Assembly: GCA_965229525.1 (NCBI GenBank) | Contig: OZ245886.1 | Coordinates: forward strand, 930,001 to 994,000 | Direction of reading: 5' to 3' | DNA from: HXMU1420-13 sp965229525 | Lineage (GTDB): Bacteria; Bacteroidota; Rhodothermia; Balneolales; Balneolaceae | DNA length: 64,000 nt | Shown here: piece by piece, positions 7,269 through 16,352 of the stretch | Position numbering within the stretch: position 1 is the first letter of the stretch | Layout of the letters: the number at the start of each line of letters is the position of its first letter | Program-made: the position numbers and the translations under genes | The notes under the pieces: generated by a model | What the model was told of the DNA's origin: nothing | Databases searched by the model: none | What the model saw: only the letters and a program-made list of their open reading frames with translations

Positions 7269-9893
7269 ATGCGGTTACAATCGACTTTTGCTTGTGTATT
7301 AATGCTATCACTTTACGCAGGGAATGTTTTTGCACAACAACAAAATAATTATGCTAAAACCAATCAATTAGGATTCTACCCAGAGTCTCAAAAATTGGCA
7401 ATATCGCCAAGCTCTTCAGCAACTACTTTTTTTATCAAAGAGGTGGAGAGCGGAACGGTTGTTTATTTTGGTACTCTTGAAAATGGTGGCTTGTATAATC
7501 TAAGTGGAGAAACAGTGAAAGTTGCTGACTTCACTGATTTCACCCGCCAGGGAGAATTTATTCTAACCGTAGAGGGTGTTGGGGCGTCTTTTCCTTTTGA
7601 AATAAAAAATGATCTTTACGATGGCTTGAATGATGCTCTCATAAAAGCCATGTATTTTAATCGGGCATCTGCCGAGTTAGAAGAAGAGCATGCCGGGGAG
7701 TGGAGTCGGCCAGCAGGTCATGCTGATACAAATGTGTTGATACATTCATCGGCTGCAACAACCAACCGCCCTGAAGGTAGTTCCATCTCTTCGCCGGGTG
7801 GCTGGTACGATGCAGGTGATTTTAATAAATATGTGGTTCCTATTTCATCGAGCATTAATCACATGCTTTTTGCCTACGAACGTTTCCCAGATTACTTTTC
7901 AAATAGAGAATTAACTATCCCTGAAAGCGGTGATGCTGTTCCAGATATACTTGATGAGGCAAAATATGCCCTCGATTGGCTGCTCACTATGCAAGATCCT
8001 GATGATGGTGGAGTGTATCATAAATTAACGCATGCCAATTTTCAAGCTACCATTATGCCCCATCAGGCAAATAATCCTCGTTATGTGGTACAAAAAGGTA
8101 CGGCAGCTACGCTCGATTTTGCCGCAGTTATGGCTCAAGCTGCAAGGGTTTTTGAACCGTTTTACCCTAATTTCTCAACAACTGCCTTACAAGCTGCCAT
8201 TGATGCATTCGCATGGGCACAGGCAAATCCAAATATAAGTTATAATCAAGGCGCTATGAACTCCAATCATGACCCCGACATAAACACAGGGGCCTATGGT
8301 GACTCTAATTTTTCAGACGAGTTCTTTTGGGCTAGAGCTGAACTTTATGTGACTACAGGAGACGACCAATATTATCCTGATAATGGGTGGAATGGAGTTG
8401 GTGTTTCGAGCTGGCCGGGTGTTCAGGCGCTAGGCTTGTTTTCATTATTGCATCATCGGCAATCATTAACAGCAATGGGACTTGCAGATACCACTTCCAT
8501 GAAAAACACTTTAATTAATGCATTTAGTTGGTATGTAGATGATGCACAAAATGCGCCCTATAGATCTCCTTTTGGCATACAAAGTTGGCAATTTGGCTGG
8601 GGTTCGAATGGCGGTGCCGGCAACCTTGGAATGGGAATTATGCTGGCTTATGAATTAACCGGAGATCAAAAATATTTTGATGGTGCGATCCATGTGATGG
8701 ATTACATTATGGGTAGAAACCCTGTGGCTTACAGTTACGTTACAGGATTTGGAACTCAATCTCCTATGCACATTCATCATCGACAGTCTGAAGCAGATAA
8801 TGTTGTAGAACCTATCCCAGGCTGGGTAGCAGGTGGTGCAAATCCGGGAAATCAAAGTCAGGATTGCGGAGCCAGTGCATATAGTTCATCGTTACCCGCA
8901 CTTTCTTATCTAGACGATTATTGCAGCTATTCTACAAATGAAATAACCACATATTGGAATTCTCCATTTGTATATGTAACCGCTGGGCTTGAAGTGTATT
9001 CTGAGGACGTGATATCCGAAGGTGAACCTACATTAAAGATCACCAGCCCAATTAAAGAAACTGTGATGGATGCTGGCGAAGCGCTACCTATCACATGGGA
9101 TGCACCATCTATTTCGACCGTAGATATATCATATAGATTATTTTCTGAATCCTCTTTCACTGAGATTGCCTCAAATGTTGATGCTTCACTTGGTAGCTTT
9201 TCGGGATTTACAACTCCAGATATTCCTGGAGATTCGTTGGTATTTAAAATTGAAAATAGTTCGGATGATAGTGAGTTTTCGTATTCGCCCATTTTGTATA
9301 TCAAGCGTGAAAAATCCATTCGATCTGTAACCGCAGAGGCAAGATTTAACTTACCTTTTACACCGGGGCTTACCATTACCATTTCCTGGGATGCCATAGA
9401 ATTTGACAGCCTGAACTTACATTATTATCTGGCTTCGAATACTCAATTAGAAGTAATTGCCGAACAATTACCCGGAAATCAAACAGAATACACTCAATTC
9501 CAAATTCCTGAATCTGATGGGGACACTATCTATTTTCGATTAAGTGATCCGGGTAATCCTGAATTCTACTTAGACTCACCGGGTTATGAGATCCCCACAA
9601 CTGTCAATTCAGAGTTGGAGGAACAGCCAATTAATGTTCGACTAGAGCAAAACTATCCAAACCCTTTTAATCCTTCTACAGAAATTGGATTTTCTCTTAA
9701 TAAAAGTGGATTTGTAAATCTAACCGTGTATGACATAACCGGTAGAGAAATTACGACGCTTGTAAATGAACTAAAGCCCGAAGGAAGGCATCAAGTTCGG
9801 TTTGATGCCTCGCTATTATCAAGTGGTATTTATTTTTATCGTCTTAAAAGTGACTCATTCGATCAAATACGAAAAATGCTCCTTATGAAATAG
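7269..9893 (+). CDS. Secreted glycoside hydrolase family 9 endoglucanase with type IX sorting domain
   Basis: An 874-residue exported enzyme for beta-1,4-glucan hydrolysis. A signal peptide (cleavage after NVFA, residue 22) leads into an N-terminal Ig-like CelD_N domain (about 25-110) and then a GH9 catalytic barrel (about 115-580). Catalytic landmarks are GGWYDAGDFNKY (178-189, with Asp181 and Asp184), PMHIHHRQSEAD near 500, and STNEITTYWNSP with the proton donor Glu558. Two Ig-like modules follow. The last 80 residues (NYPNPFNPSTEIGFSL ... SGIYFYRLKS) form a type A Por sorting domain, so the enzyme should cross the outer membrane by type IX secretion. A leader hairpin covers its ribosome site. 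Cellulase activity is strongly implied; the exact glucan is not. Confidence 0.93.
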   Translation: MRLQSTFACVLMLSLYAGNVFAQQQNNYAKTNQLGFYPESQKLAISPSSSATTFFIKEVESGTVVYFGTLENGGLYNLSGETVKVADFTDFTRQGEFILTVEGVGASFPFEIKNDLYDGLNDALIKAMYFNRASAELEEEHAGEWSRPAGHADTNVLIHSSAATTNRPEGSSISSPGGWYDAGDFNKYVVPISSSINHMLFAYERFPDYFSNRELTIPESGDAVPDILDEAKYALDWLLTMQDPDDGGVYHKLTHANFQATIMPHQANNPRYVVQKGTAATLDFAAVMAQAARVFEPFYPNFSTTALQAAIDAFAWAQANPNISYNQGAMNSNHDPDINTGAYGDSNFSDEFFWARAELYVTTGDDQYYPDNGWNGVGVSSWPGVQALGLFSLLHHRQSLTAMGLADTTSMKNTLINAFSWYVDDAQNAPYRSPFGIQSWQFGWGSNGGAGNLGMGIMLAYELTGDQKYFDGAIHVMDYIMGRNPVAYSYVTGFGTQSPMHIHHRQSEADNVVEPIPGWVAGGANPGNQSQDCGASAYSSSLPALSYLDDYCSYSTNEITTYWNSPFVYVTAGLEVYSEDVISEGEPTLKITSPIKETVMDAGEALPITWDAPSISTVDISYRLFSESSFTEIASNVDASLGSFSGFTTPDIPGDSLVFKIENSSDDSEFSYSPILYIKREKSIRSVTAEARFNLPFTPGLTITISWDAIEFDSLNLHYYLASNTQLEVIAEQLPGNQTEYTQFQIPESDGDTIYFRLSDPGNPEFYLDSPGYEIPTTVNSELEEQPINVRLEQNYPNPFNPSTEIGFSLNKSGFVNLTVYDITGREITTLVNELKPEGRHQVRFDASLLSSGIYFYRLKSDSFDQIRKMLLMK

Positions 9894-10086
9894 AGAATGA
9901 ACCATTTCTCAGCTAGTTCAAAATCCTAAAATAAAGATGTGCGATTCTTAGCTTTAGCTATCCCTTTGGAAATTGAATACCAGGGAGAACTAAAATTCAT
10001 TAAGAAACTAATTCATTGTCACGAATTCCAGCTACTTCTTTGGTAACCCTATAAAAATTTACGCTTTCAATGCATGGACTTGTCAG

Positions 10087-11940
10087 TTAATTCGAAAAAG
10101 CATATTGGTCCAAATACGTGCCGGCATGTTCAGGTTGTAGATGTTCGACCAAATAGCGAGTTCTAATTTTTCGATAGTGAGCCCCATGTTGTCCACGAAT
10201 TCCATGTCTATTACCAGGATAAAACATCACATCAAAATCTTTATCCGCTAGTATAAGCGCATTAATGAGCATGATAGAATTTTGGGGATGCACATTATTA
10301 TCAATGGTTCCATGAATAATCATCAAGTCCCCTTTCAGGTTCTGAGCATATGTCATAGCTGATCCTTCATCATAACCAGCCTGATTTCTTTGGGGTGTAT
10401 CCATGTAGCGTTCAGTATAAATGGTATCATAACTTCTCCAATCTGAAACAGGAGCACCCGAAACACCAGCATGGAATAGATCAGGGTAACGTAGCATCAA
10501 AAGGGCGGTTGCATACCCACCATATGAGTGACCATAAACACCTACTCTGCTGCCATCAGCATAATCTCGCTTCGTTACTTCTTTGATCACTTGTACATAA
10601 TCATCAATCTCGTAGGTACCTAGTTTCCCGTAGTGTAACGTAGCAAATTCCTTGCCTCGATTTCCGGAACCTCTGTAATTCGCCCTGACTACGATAAATC
10701 CAAGTTGTGCCATTTGCTGATATCCGTCTGCATTTTTGTACGTACTGGTTACATCTTGATACCCCGGCCCACCATATAATGGAAGTAAAACGGGATATTT
10801 TTCATTAGGATCGAAATCGACAGGTTTATAAATCGTCGCAACTAAATCTTCAGATCCATCTGCAGATTTAAACATCATCAGCTCCGGTTTCCCCAGGTTA
10901 TTTTCTTCAACACCAGAAATATTTGTGGTTAGTAGACTACGGAGATGACTCCCATCCGCTTTGTACAGGTTTGACTCATATGGATGATCAAAACCGGTAA
11001 ATAAGTCGGTGAAATATTCACCGGAGTCATTCATAGTGATGGAATGTCGACCGGCTCTTTCAGTGATCTGCCGGTTATTTTCACCATCGAAATCAACTAC
11101 ATAAAAATGACTCTCCAGTCCATAATTAGAGTACGCAGTGTAATAAACCTGCTCCATTTCTTCATCCACATGAACGATATTACCAACAGGGTTTTCACCT
11201 GCAGTTAATCTATTTATCAGGCTTCCATCGAAATTGTAGTGGTAAATATGATTGTAGCCATCTACTTCAGAAGTCCAAATAAAGGTCTCATTATCTTTTA
11301 ATTGAATAAAATTATCATGCAGATTTATGTAGGCATCTTCACGTTCTTCAAAAATGGTACGAACTGTTTTTGAAGCTAAATCATAAGACAAAAACTCGAG
11401 ATGATTTTGCTGCCGATTCAATCGACGGAAAGTGAGTTCAGAGCCATCGTTTTTCCAGATTGGGCGAACAATATAATTGTCAGCATTTGAATTAGTTGGA
11501 ACCTCTTCAATCTCGCCGGATTCGATATCAACTATAAATAGCTTTAAAGTAGGATTCTCTTCACCAGCTTTCGGATAACGCATTAATTCTAAGCCAGTTT
11601 CAAACTCTAATTCGTGAATAACGGGATATTGAAATACATGAGTTTCATTGTATTGTAGAAAGGCAATTTTTGAGTCATCCGGTGAAAACCAATAGGCATC
11701 GCGCTGATAGAATTCTTCCGGGTACACCCAACTTGGACGACCATTCATTTGTTCTTCACTACCAACAGTGAGGCGCTTCTCTTCTCCAGTCTCGGTATCA
11801 ACTACATAGATATCATACCCTCGAACATGAGCAAAGAGTGAGTAATCGTGAGAATAGGTTCCATTCCAAAGTTGTGAGGCCTCCATATTTCTCATCAGTT
11901 CGTCCGTGTATTGCGCTCTCTCAACTTCTGGGCGATTCAT
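10087..11940 (-). CDS. Dipeptidyl-peptidase IV (S9) main part, split from its N terminus
   Basis: A 617-residue stretch holding nearly all of a dipeptidyl-peptidase IV: a beta-propeller (about 1-370) and an alpha/beta-hydrolase domain. The triad is visible as Ser in GHSYGGY (near 471), Asp in HGTIDNNVHP (near 545) and His in GNRHGIRG (near 578). Residues RREDA-like Glu motifs for binding the substrate amino terminus fall in the propeller. The piece starts at an ATG that overlaps the stop of the preceding frame as ATGA and has no signal peptide, although family members are periplasmic. The missing signal peptide and first propeller segment lie in the overlapping upstream frame. One extra A in the junction run would fuse them into a normal protein of about 755 residues. 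Confidence 0.85.
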   Translation of the reverse strand: MNRPEVERAQYTDELMRNMEASQLWNGTYSHDYSLFAHVRGYDIYVVDTETGEEKRLTVGSEEQMNGRPSWVYPEEFYQRDAYWFSPDDSKIAFLQYNETHVFQYPVIHELEFETGLELMRYPKAGEENPTLKLFIVDIESGEIEEVPTNSNADNYIVRPIWKNDGSELTFRRLNRQQNHLEFLSYDLASKTVRTIFEEREDAYINLHDNFIQLKDNETFIWTSEVDGYNHIYHYNFDGSLINRLTAGENPVGNIVHVDEEMEQVYYTAYSNYGLESHFYVVDFDGENNRQITERAGRHSITMNDSGEYFTDLFTGFDHPYESNLYKADGSHLRSLLTTNISGVEENNLGKPELMMFKSADGSEDLVATIYKPVDFDPNEKYPVLLPLYGGPGYQDVTSTYKNADGYQQMAQLGFIVVRANYRGSGNRGKEFATLHYGKLGTYEIDDYVQVIKEVTKRDYADGSRVGVYGHSYGGYATALLMLRYPDLFHAGVSGAPVSDWRSYDTIYTERYMDTPQRNQAGYDEGSAMTYAQNLKGDLMIIHGTIDNNVHPQNSIMLINALILADKDFDVMFYPGNRHGIRGQHGAHYRKIRTRYLVEHLQPEHAGTYLDQYAFSN

Positions 11941-12350
11941 TTTCTTAAATGGGTTTCATCCAATTCAAATACATAATCAATACCCTCTATCTCGAAGAAG
12001 ATTGCCTGATCATCCATAACAAACTCAAATTCCTCAAAAGGATATGAACTAACATCAGAGCCAGAAATGTCATTGTACTGATCAATGATAGCCCTTCTTG
12101 TTCGTGCATCGAATAATAGAGATTCTTCTCCACTTTCTGGGTCTACTTTATAATATTCAACGCCTCCATTCTCTGGCTTGATTTCCAAATAACCCATATC
12201 TCCTGGCAGCCATGGCAATCCAGATTGACCCTCATATTCGATGAAACCGGGTTCATTCATTGCATTAAATAAATCAATGCCTGTTAACTGAGCCTGAGCA
12301 GTTAGTGTAAGAAGTACTGCAAATAGTGATATGCCAAGTGATTTTCTCAT
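11937..12350 (-). CDS. N-terminal fragment of the same dipeptidyl-peptidase IV, with signal peptide
   Basis: About 137 residues from ATG 12350 (I rejected a TTG at 12365). It begins with a clear signal peptide (MRKSLGISLFAVLLTL, cleavage after AQAQ). The rest resembles the start of a dipeptidyl-peptidase propeller (LLFDARTRRAIIDQYND, then YVFELDETHLRK). It ends in TGA within AGAAAATGA, and the next frame starts on the overlapping ATG. On its own it has no catalytic part. I infer that the two frames are one gene, broken by a -1 shift in the A run or joined by slippage or coupled re-initiation. It is divergent from the amidotransferase gene. Confidence 0.75.
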   Translation of the reverse strand: MRKSLGISLFAVLLTLTAQAQLTGIDLFNAMNEPGFIEYEGQSGLPWLPGDMGYLEIKPENGGVEYYKVDPESGEESLLFDARTRRAIIDQYNDISGSDVSSYPFEEFEFVMDDQAIFFEIEGIDYVFELDETHLRK

Positions 12351-12413
12351 TGTAATATGCCTCAAAATTTTAAATCTGCTGAAGATAGGTTACGTAAAAT
12401 CAACAAAGAAATT

Positions 12414-12447
12414 TTGTTCGTTAAAGTGTGTTTTGGTTTTATATTTG
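12414..12447 (+). promoter_or_regulatory. Promoter for the amidotransferase gene, implying a leaderless mRNA
   Basis: TATATTTG at 12440-12447 matches the TAnnTTTG -7 box, with TTG at 12414-12416 as the upstream element 23 bases away (upper end of the usual range). The ATG at 12453 lies only 5 bases after the -7 box, so the transcript should start at or next to the start codon. This also argues against an earlier start for the gene. Confidence 0.45.
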
Positions 12448-12452
12448 GCGCC

Positions 12453-13184
12453 ATGAAACCTTTTTTGCTTTTACAGCATCGATATCTAGATGACGCTTCA
12501 CAAAATGAATATGAAGCTGTTATCAAATATACCGGACTTACTCCAGATCAAATTCATCGGATTAGAATCGAAAAAGACTCGATTGGACCTATAGATTTGA
12601 ATATGTACAGCGGAATTATTTTAGGTGGAGGTCCTGCAAATGTGAGTGACGATGATGCTACTAAAAGACCTGAACAGCTACGTTTTGAAAACGAATTAAA
12701 TGAGCTTTATAATCAGGTTTTTGAAAAAGATTTCCCATATCTCGGCATGTGCTATGGAATGGGATCAGTTTCTAAATACCTATCCGGGAAAGTATCTAAA
12801 GAAAAGTATGGAGAACCGGTTGGCGCCGTAACTATTGTTCTAAATAATGAGGAAAACGACCCTATTTTGGATGGGGTGCCACATCAATTCCGAGCAATGG
12901 CCGGACACAAAGAATCGTGCACAATTCTACCTAATGATTGTGTGGTTTTAGCAAGCTCTAAGGCCTGCCCCTACCATATGATTCGCTATAAAAAGAATAT
13001 CTACGCAACACAGTTTCATCCTGAACTAGACATAGAAGGGATCACTTTACGCATAGATCTATATCGTGATCACGGATACTTCAAACCGGAAGATGCAGAT
13101 GCTTTAATTGAATTGGTGATGCATGAGGAGATCATCTATCCGCAGAAGATTTTAAAGAACTTTGTAGATCGATTTAGGAAATAG
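12453..13184 (+). CDS. Class I glutamine amidotransferase (GMP synthase-like domain, stand-alone)
   Basis: A 243-residue cytoplasmic protein with a triad-type glutamine amidotransferase fold. ILGGGPANVSD marks the first half, the nucleophilic cysteine is in YLGMCYGMGS, and the histidine/glutamate pair is in ATQFHPEL. Together they release ammonia from glutamine for a partner enzyme. The frame extends 32 codons further upstream, but that segment contains the promoter and does not look like this family, so I start at ATG 12453 (MKPFLLLQHRY). No acceptor-domain gene is adjacent, so the substrate is unknown. It is divergent from the split peptidase and convergent with murI. Confidence 0.82.
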   Translation: MKPFLLLQHRYLDDASQNEYEAVIKYTGLTPDQIHRIRIEKDSIGPIDLNMYSGIILGGGPANVSDDDATKRPEQLRFENELNELYNQVFEKDFPYLGMCYGMGSVSKYLSGKVSKEKYGEPVGAVTIVLNNEENDPILDGVPHQFRAMAGHKESCTILPNDCVVLASSKACPYHMIRYKKNIYATQFHPELDIEGITLRIDLYRDHGYFKPEDADALIELVMHEEIIYPQKILKNFVDRFRK

Positions 13185-13187
13185 GGA

Positions 13188-13208
13188 CAAAGAATGTTGT
13201 TCTTTTTG
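13188..13208 (+). terminator. Weak hairpin with T run after the amidotransferase gene
   Basis: CAAAGAA (13188-13194) pairs with TTCTTTTTG (13200-13208) around a TGTTG loop, and T residues follow the stem. It is short and AT-rich, so only a tentative terminator between two convergent genes. Confidence 0.35.
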
Positions 13209-13257
13209 AAGCTATATCAAAATTCTGTGCTCAAAATTAGTCATCACACCTCAGTGC

Positions 13258-14061
13258 CTATAAAGACACAATCTCCACATTCACCAGCTTTCTCCCTAAA
13301 AATCGCTCTGCCAACTCCTGAAAACGTTGAGGTTGATCACTCACGAAGCATTTAAAACTCCCGCCATTATTATTTGAGAGTTCAAGCTCGGCTAATTTAG
13401 TGGATGCAGAGTCTGCAATTGATTCCGCCGAATCAATGATGTGTATGTTTTCATCATGAAAAAATTCGTGAATAGACGGTTTGAAGAGTGGGTAATGGGT
13501 ACAGCCTAAAATCAATGAATTATACCCGGCATCTTCAAATTCCGACAAATACGTTTCAATAGTTTTCTTAGCAACTTCATTGTCAATCCAGCCCTCTTCT
13601 GCCAATGGCACTAACATGGGACAAGCTTTCTGTCGCACTTCTACCGTCGAATCAAGATCAGAAATTGCTTTTTGATATGCACCTGAATGAACGGTTGCCA
13701 ATGTACCAATTACACCAACTTTTTTGTGATCAGGATAAGCCACTGCCATTTCTGATCCGGTTGTGATCACATCTAACACAGGTATATCTACTGCGATTTC
13801 CAGAATCTCCTTTTTTGCCGATGCTGAAACGGTATTGCAGGCGATCAAAATCATTTTCACCCCTTTTCCCAAAAGGAACCGAGTAATCTCAAGTGCATAA
13901 CTTCGTACTACTTTTTCTGACTTTATCCCATATGGAACTCGAGCAGTATCGCCAAAATAAATAATATCTTCGTGCGGAAGCTTTTCCATAACTGCCTTAG
14001 CAACTGTGAGTCCGCCAATTCCTGAATCAAAAATACCTATAGGGGCCGTCTTATTTTTCAA
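13258..14061 (-). CDS. murI: Glutamate racemase
   Basis: A 267-residue cytoplasmic enzyme that interconverts L- and D-glutamate for peptidoglycan. The family pattern is complete: PIGIFDSGIGGLTV at 7-20, the first catalytic cysteine Cys75 in ACNTVSA, and the second Cys187 in GCTHYPL with His189. FGDTARVPYG (37-46) is the substrate loop. The start is a TTG at 14061: an in-frame stop lies a few codons upstream and no ATG is available before the conserved N terminus. It is convergent with the amidotransferase and divergent from the TonB-dependent receptor, with about 80 bases between starts. Confidence 0.95.
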   Translation of the reverse strand: MKNKTAPIGIFDSGIGGLTVAKAVMEKLPHEDIIYFGDTARVPYGIKSEKVVRSYALEITRFLLGKGVKMILIACNTVSASAKKEILEIAVDIPVLDVITTGSEMAVAYPDHKKVGVIGTLATVHSGAYQKAISDLDSTVEVRQKACPMLVPLAEEGWIDNEVAKKTIETYLSEFEDAGYNSLILGCTHYPLFKPSIHEFFHDENIHIIDSAESIADSASTKLAELELSNNNGGSFKCFVSDQPQRFQELAERFLGRKLVNVEIVSL

Positions 14062-14140
14062 TACTTTTATGAGAACTATTTTTTAGGGAGGAATGTATTC
14101 ATTTCCTCATTCCTAATTCAACAACTCGTTTTTGTTCCTT

Positions 14141-16216
14141 ATGCGGATTTTCTCAATAATAGCAATACTCCTTATTCTCCCAACTATCCTTTTTGCACAA
14201 TCCCAGATCGATACTGTTGAAGTTGAAATAGATGAAATCGTTGTTGTTGGATTCGAAACTAATCGAAATATTTTAGAGACACCTATCAGTATTGCTACGA
14301 TCAATCCCCAGATTATAAACTCTCTGGATGCTACCAGTTTATTATTTGGGATGAACACCATCGCGGGTGTACGAATGGAAGAGCGAGGAACGGGAAGCTA
14401 TCGTATATCCGTGCGTGGTAGTTCGTTGAGGTCGCCATTTGGAATAAGAAATGTGAAAGTGTATTGGAATGGAATACCATTTACAGAACCATCCGGGAGT
14501 ACATTTCTGAATATATTGGATGTATCAAATATGCAATCTCTGGAGGTAATTAAAGGACCGGCTGGTAGTTTATTTGGCGCCGGAAATGGTGGGGTAATTC
14601 GTATTCAAAGTACGCAACCATTTTTGCAGGATCAGGTAACCAGTTCTTCCACCATCGGATCTTTTGGGAGTTGGGCTACTCGACTTGGCTATCATGATAA
14701 TATTGAAAATGGTTCTCTCTCCTTCAAATATGCTGAACAATCGACCGATGGGTACCGCGATCAATCTTTCCTTGATCGTAGGGTGTTAGAAGTATCTGGA
14801 AACACTAAATACGCTGAAGGGCGCGATTTAATAGCTAGTGTATTGTATTCAGAACTGAATTATGGAATCCCCGGAGGGCTGAATGCTGAACAGTTTGCTG
14901 AAGATCCTACTCAAGCTCGCCCCGGAAATGCGTTTGTATTAGGCAGTGTAGATGCGAATGCGAGCATCAAACAAGAAGCATTAATTTTTGGTCTCACTCA
15001 CGATTATCAAATCACAGATCGATGGTTTAATTCAGCTTCTGCTTTTGGGACATTCAGTGATTTCGAAAATCCTTTCAATTTCGATTACAAAGTGGACAGC
15101 CGGAAAAGTGGCGGCTTTCGAACCTTGTATAAATATGATTTTTTCTTGGGTGATAATGAAGCCCAACTGAATTTCGGGACCGAATACCAGGCATCCAGCT
15201 ACTCTTCGCGCAACTTCGAAAACGATACGACTCAAGTCGGTGCTCTAAATTTTGACGATCTTCTAAAAGTCCAGAACTCAACTACCTTTGCTTCCCTAAA
15301 TCTGGATTTAACTGGCGGCTGGATTATCAATACAGGTTTTAGTTTGAATTATGTGAACTATGAAATCAATCGATTAGTCACTACTGTAGAAGATGATGTA
15401 GTCGGAAAAATCGGAATCGATTTTGAACCGCAATTTGTACCACGATTTTCCATTGCAAAACGCCTGACTGAATCAATCACCGCTTTTGGTGGAATTGGAT
15501 ATGGCTTTTCACCACCAACTATTGAAGAAGTTAGAACCAATGAGGGGAGCATCAATCAAGGACTCCAACCCAAAATTGGAACCAACATTGAATTGGGAAT
15601 TAGAGGATACGCCTTCGAAGGGAAATGGGGCTTTGATGCCACAACTTTCTACTATCGATTGAGTGATAGCATTGTGCAACAGCAATCTCAAAGAGGAACA
15701 GCATTATTTAGAAATGCCGGTAGTACCAATCAATTCGGAATCGAACTGAATTCAGATTTGATCCTAATAGATGATCCGAATGGGTTTATACGTAGATTTG
15801 ATTGGAAACTTGCCTACACCTATAACAATTTTAAGTTTGATGAATACATTACAACTGAAGGTAATTTCAGTGGAAATGAACTAACTGGCGTGGCTCCTTA
15901 TATTTTATTCAACACCCTATCTGTTATACTATCTACTGGACTTTATTCATCGATCTCTCACACATTCAATGATGAAATCCCCCTCGAAGACGACAATTCT
16001 GTCTACTCTGACTCTTATCAACTAGTTCAAGCAAAAATTGGCTGGTCAGGCAATATCCTTAAAAAACTTAATGCCGACCTGGGATTTGGCATCGACAACT
16101 TATTGGATGAACAATACAGTCGTGGGTTTGACATCAATGCATTTGGCAGCCGTTATTTCCAACCGGCACCGGAAAGAAATTGGTTTATGACGCTTAGTCT
16201 CCGATACAGACTTTAA
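14141..16216 (+). CDS. TonB-dependent outer-membrane receptor
   Basis: A 691-residue outer-membrane receptor from ATG 14141; an earlier TTG at 14132 would only lengthen the signal peptide MRIFSIIAILLILP. A TonB-box-like segment (EIDEIVVVGFE) follows, then a plug domain with SIRGSSLRSPFG-like and YWNGIPFTEPSG motifs and GPAGSLFGAGNGGVIRI (about 40-160), then a 22-strand-type barrel ending in WFMTLSLRYRL. There is no carboxypeptidase-like N-terminal extension and no adjacent SusD gene, so it looks like a FecA/siderophore- or vitamin-type receptor rather than a polysaccharide SusC. The ligand is unknown. Confidence 0.88.
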   Translation: MRIFSIIAILLILPTILFAQSQIDTVEVEIDEIVVVGFETNRNILETPISIATINPQIINSLDATSLLFGMNTIAGVRMEERGTGSYRISVRGSSLRSPFGIRNVKVYWNGIPFTEPSGSTFLNILDVSNMQSLEVIKGPAGSLFGAGNGGVIRIQSTQPFLQDQVTSSSTIGSFGSWATRLGYHDNIENGSLSFKYAEQSTDGYRDQSFLDRRVLEVSGNTKYAEGRDLIASVLYSELNYGIPGGLNAEQFAEDPTQARPGNAFVLGSVDANASIKQEALIFGLTHDYQITDRWFNSASAFGTFSDFENPFNFDYKVDSRKSGGFRTLYKYDFFLGDNEAQLNFGTEYQASSYSSRNFENDTTQVGALNFDDLLKVQNSTTFASLNLDLTGGWIINTGFSLNYVNYEINRLVTTVEDDVVGKIGIDFEPQFVPRFSIAKRLTESITAFGGIGYGFSPPTIEEVRTNEGSINQGLQPKIGTNIELGIRGYAFEGKWGFDATTFYYRLSDSIVQQQSQRGTALFRNAGSTNQFGIELNSDLILIDDPNGFIRRFDWKLAYTYNNFKFDEYITTEGNFSGNELTGVAPYILFNTLSVILSTGLYSSISHTFNDEIPLEDDNSVYSDSYQLVQAKIGWSGNILKKLNADLGFGIDNLLDEQYSRGFDINAFGSRYFQPAPERNWFMTLSLRYRL

Positions 16217-16352
16217 TCTGGTTTATTTATTTCTAAAACATAAGATTCCCCCTATGGAAGCGCTTTTCTGGTGCTTCACAAAATATTCATACTCATATCC
16301 TATCCTTTAGCATTAAACATTTCATAACCTAAAATTGATAGAGGTATATGGC

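Noticed and set aside
8927..9397. Long open frame antisense to the GH9 gene (about 156 codons).
   Set aside because: It overlaps well-defined Ig-like modules and has no start signal or recognisable product.
12357..12452. Upstream extension of the glutamine amidotransferase (32 more codons, open frame).
   Set aside because: The segment contains the promoter boxes and codes an unrelated basic stretch; ATG 12453 begins at the family's first strand.
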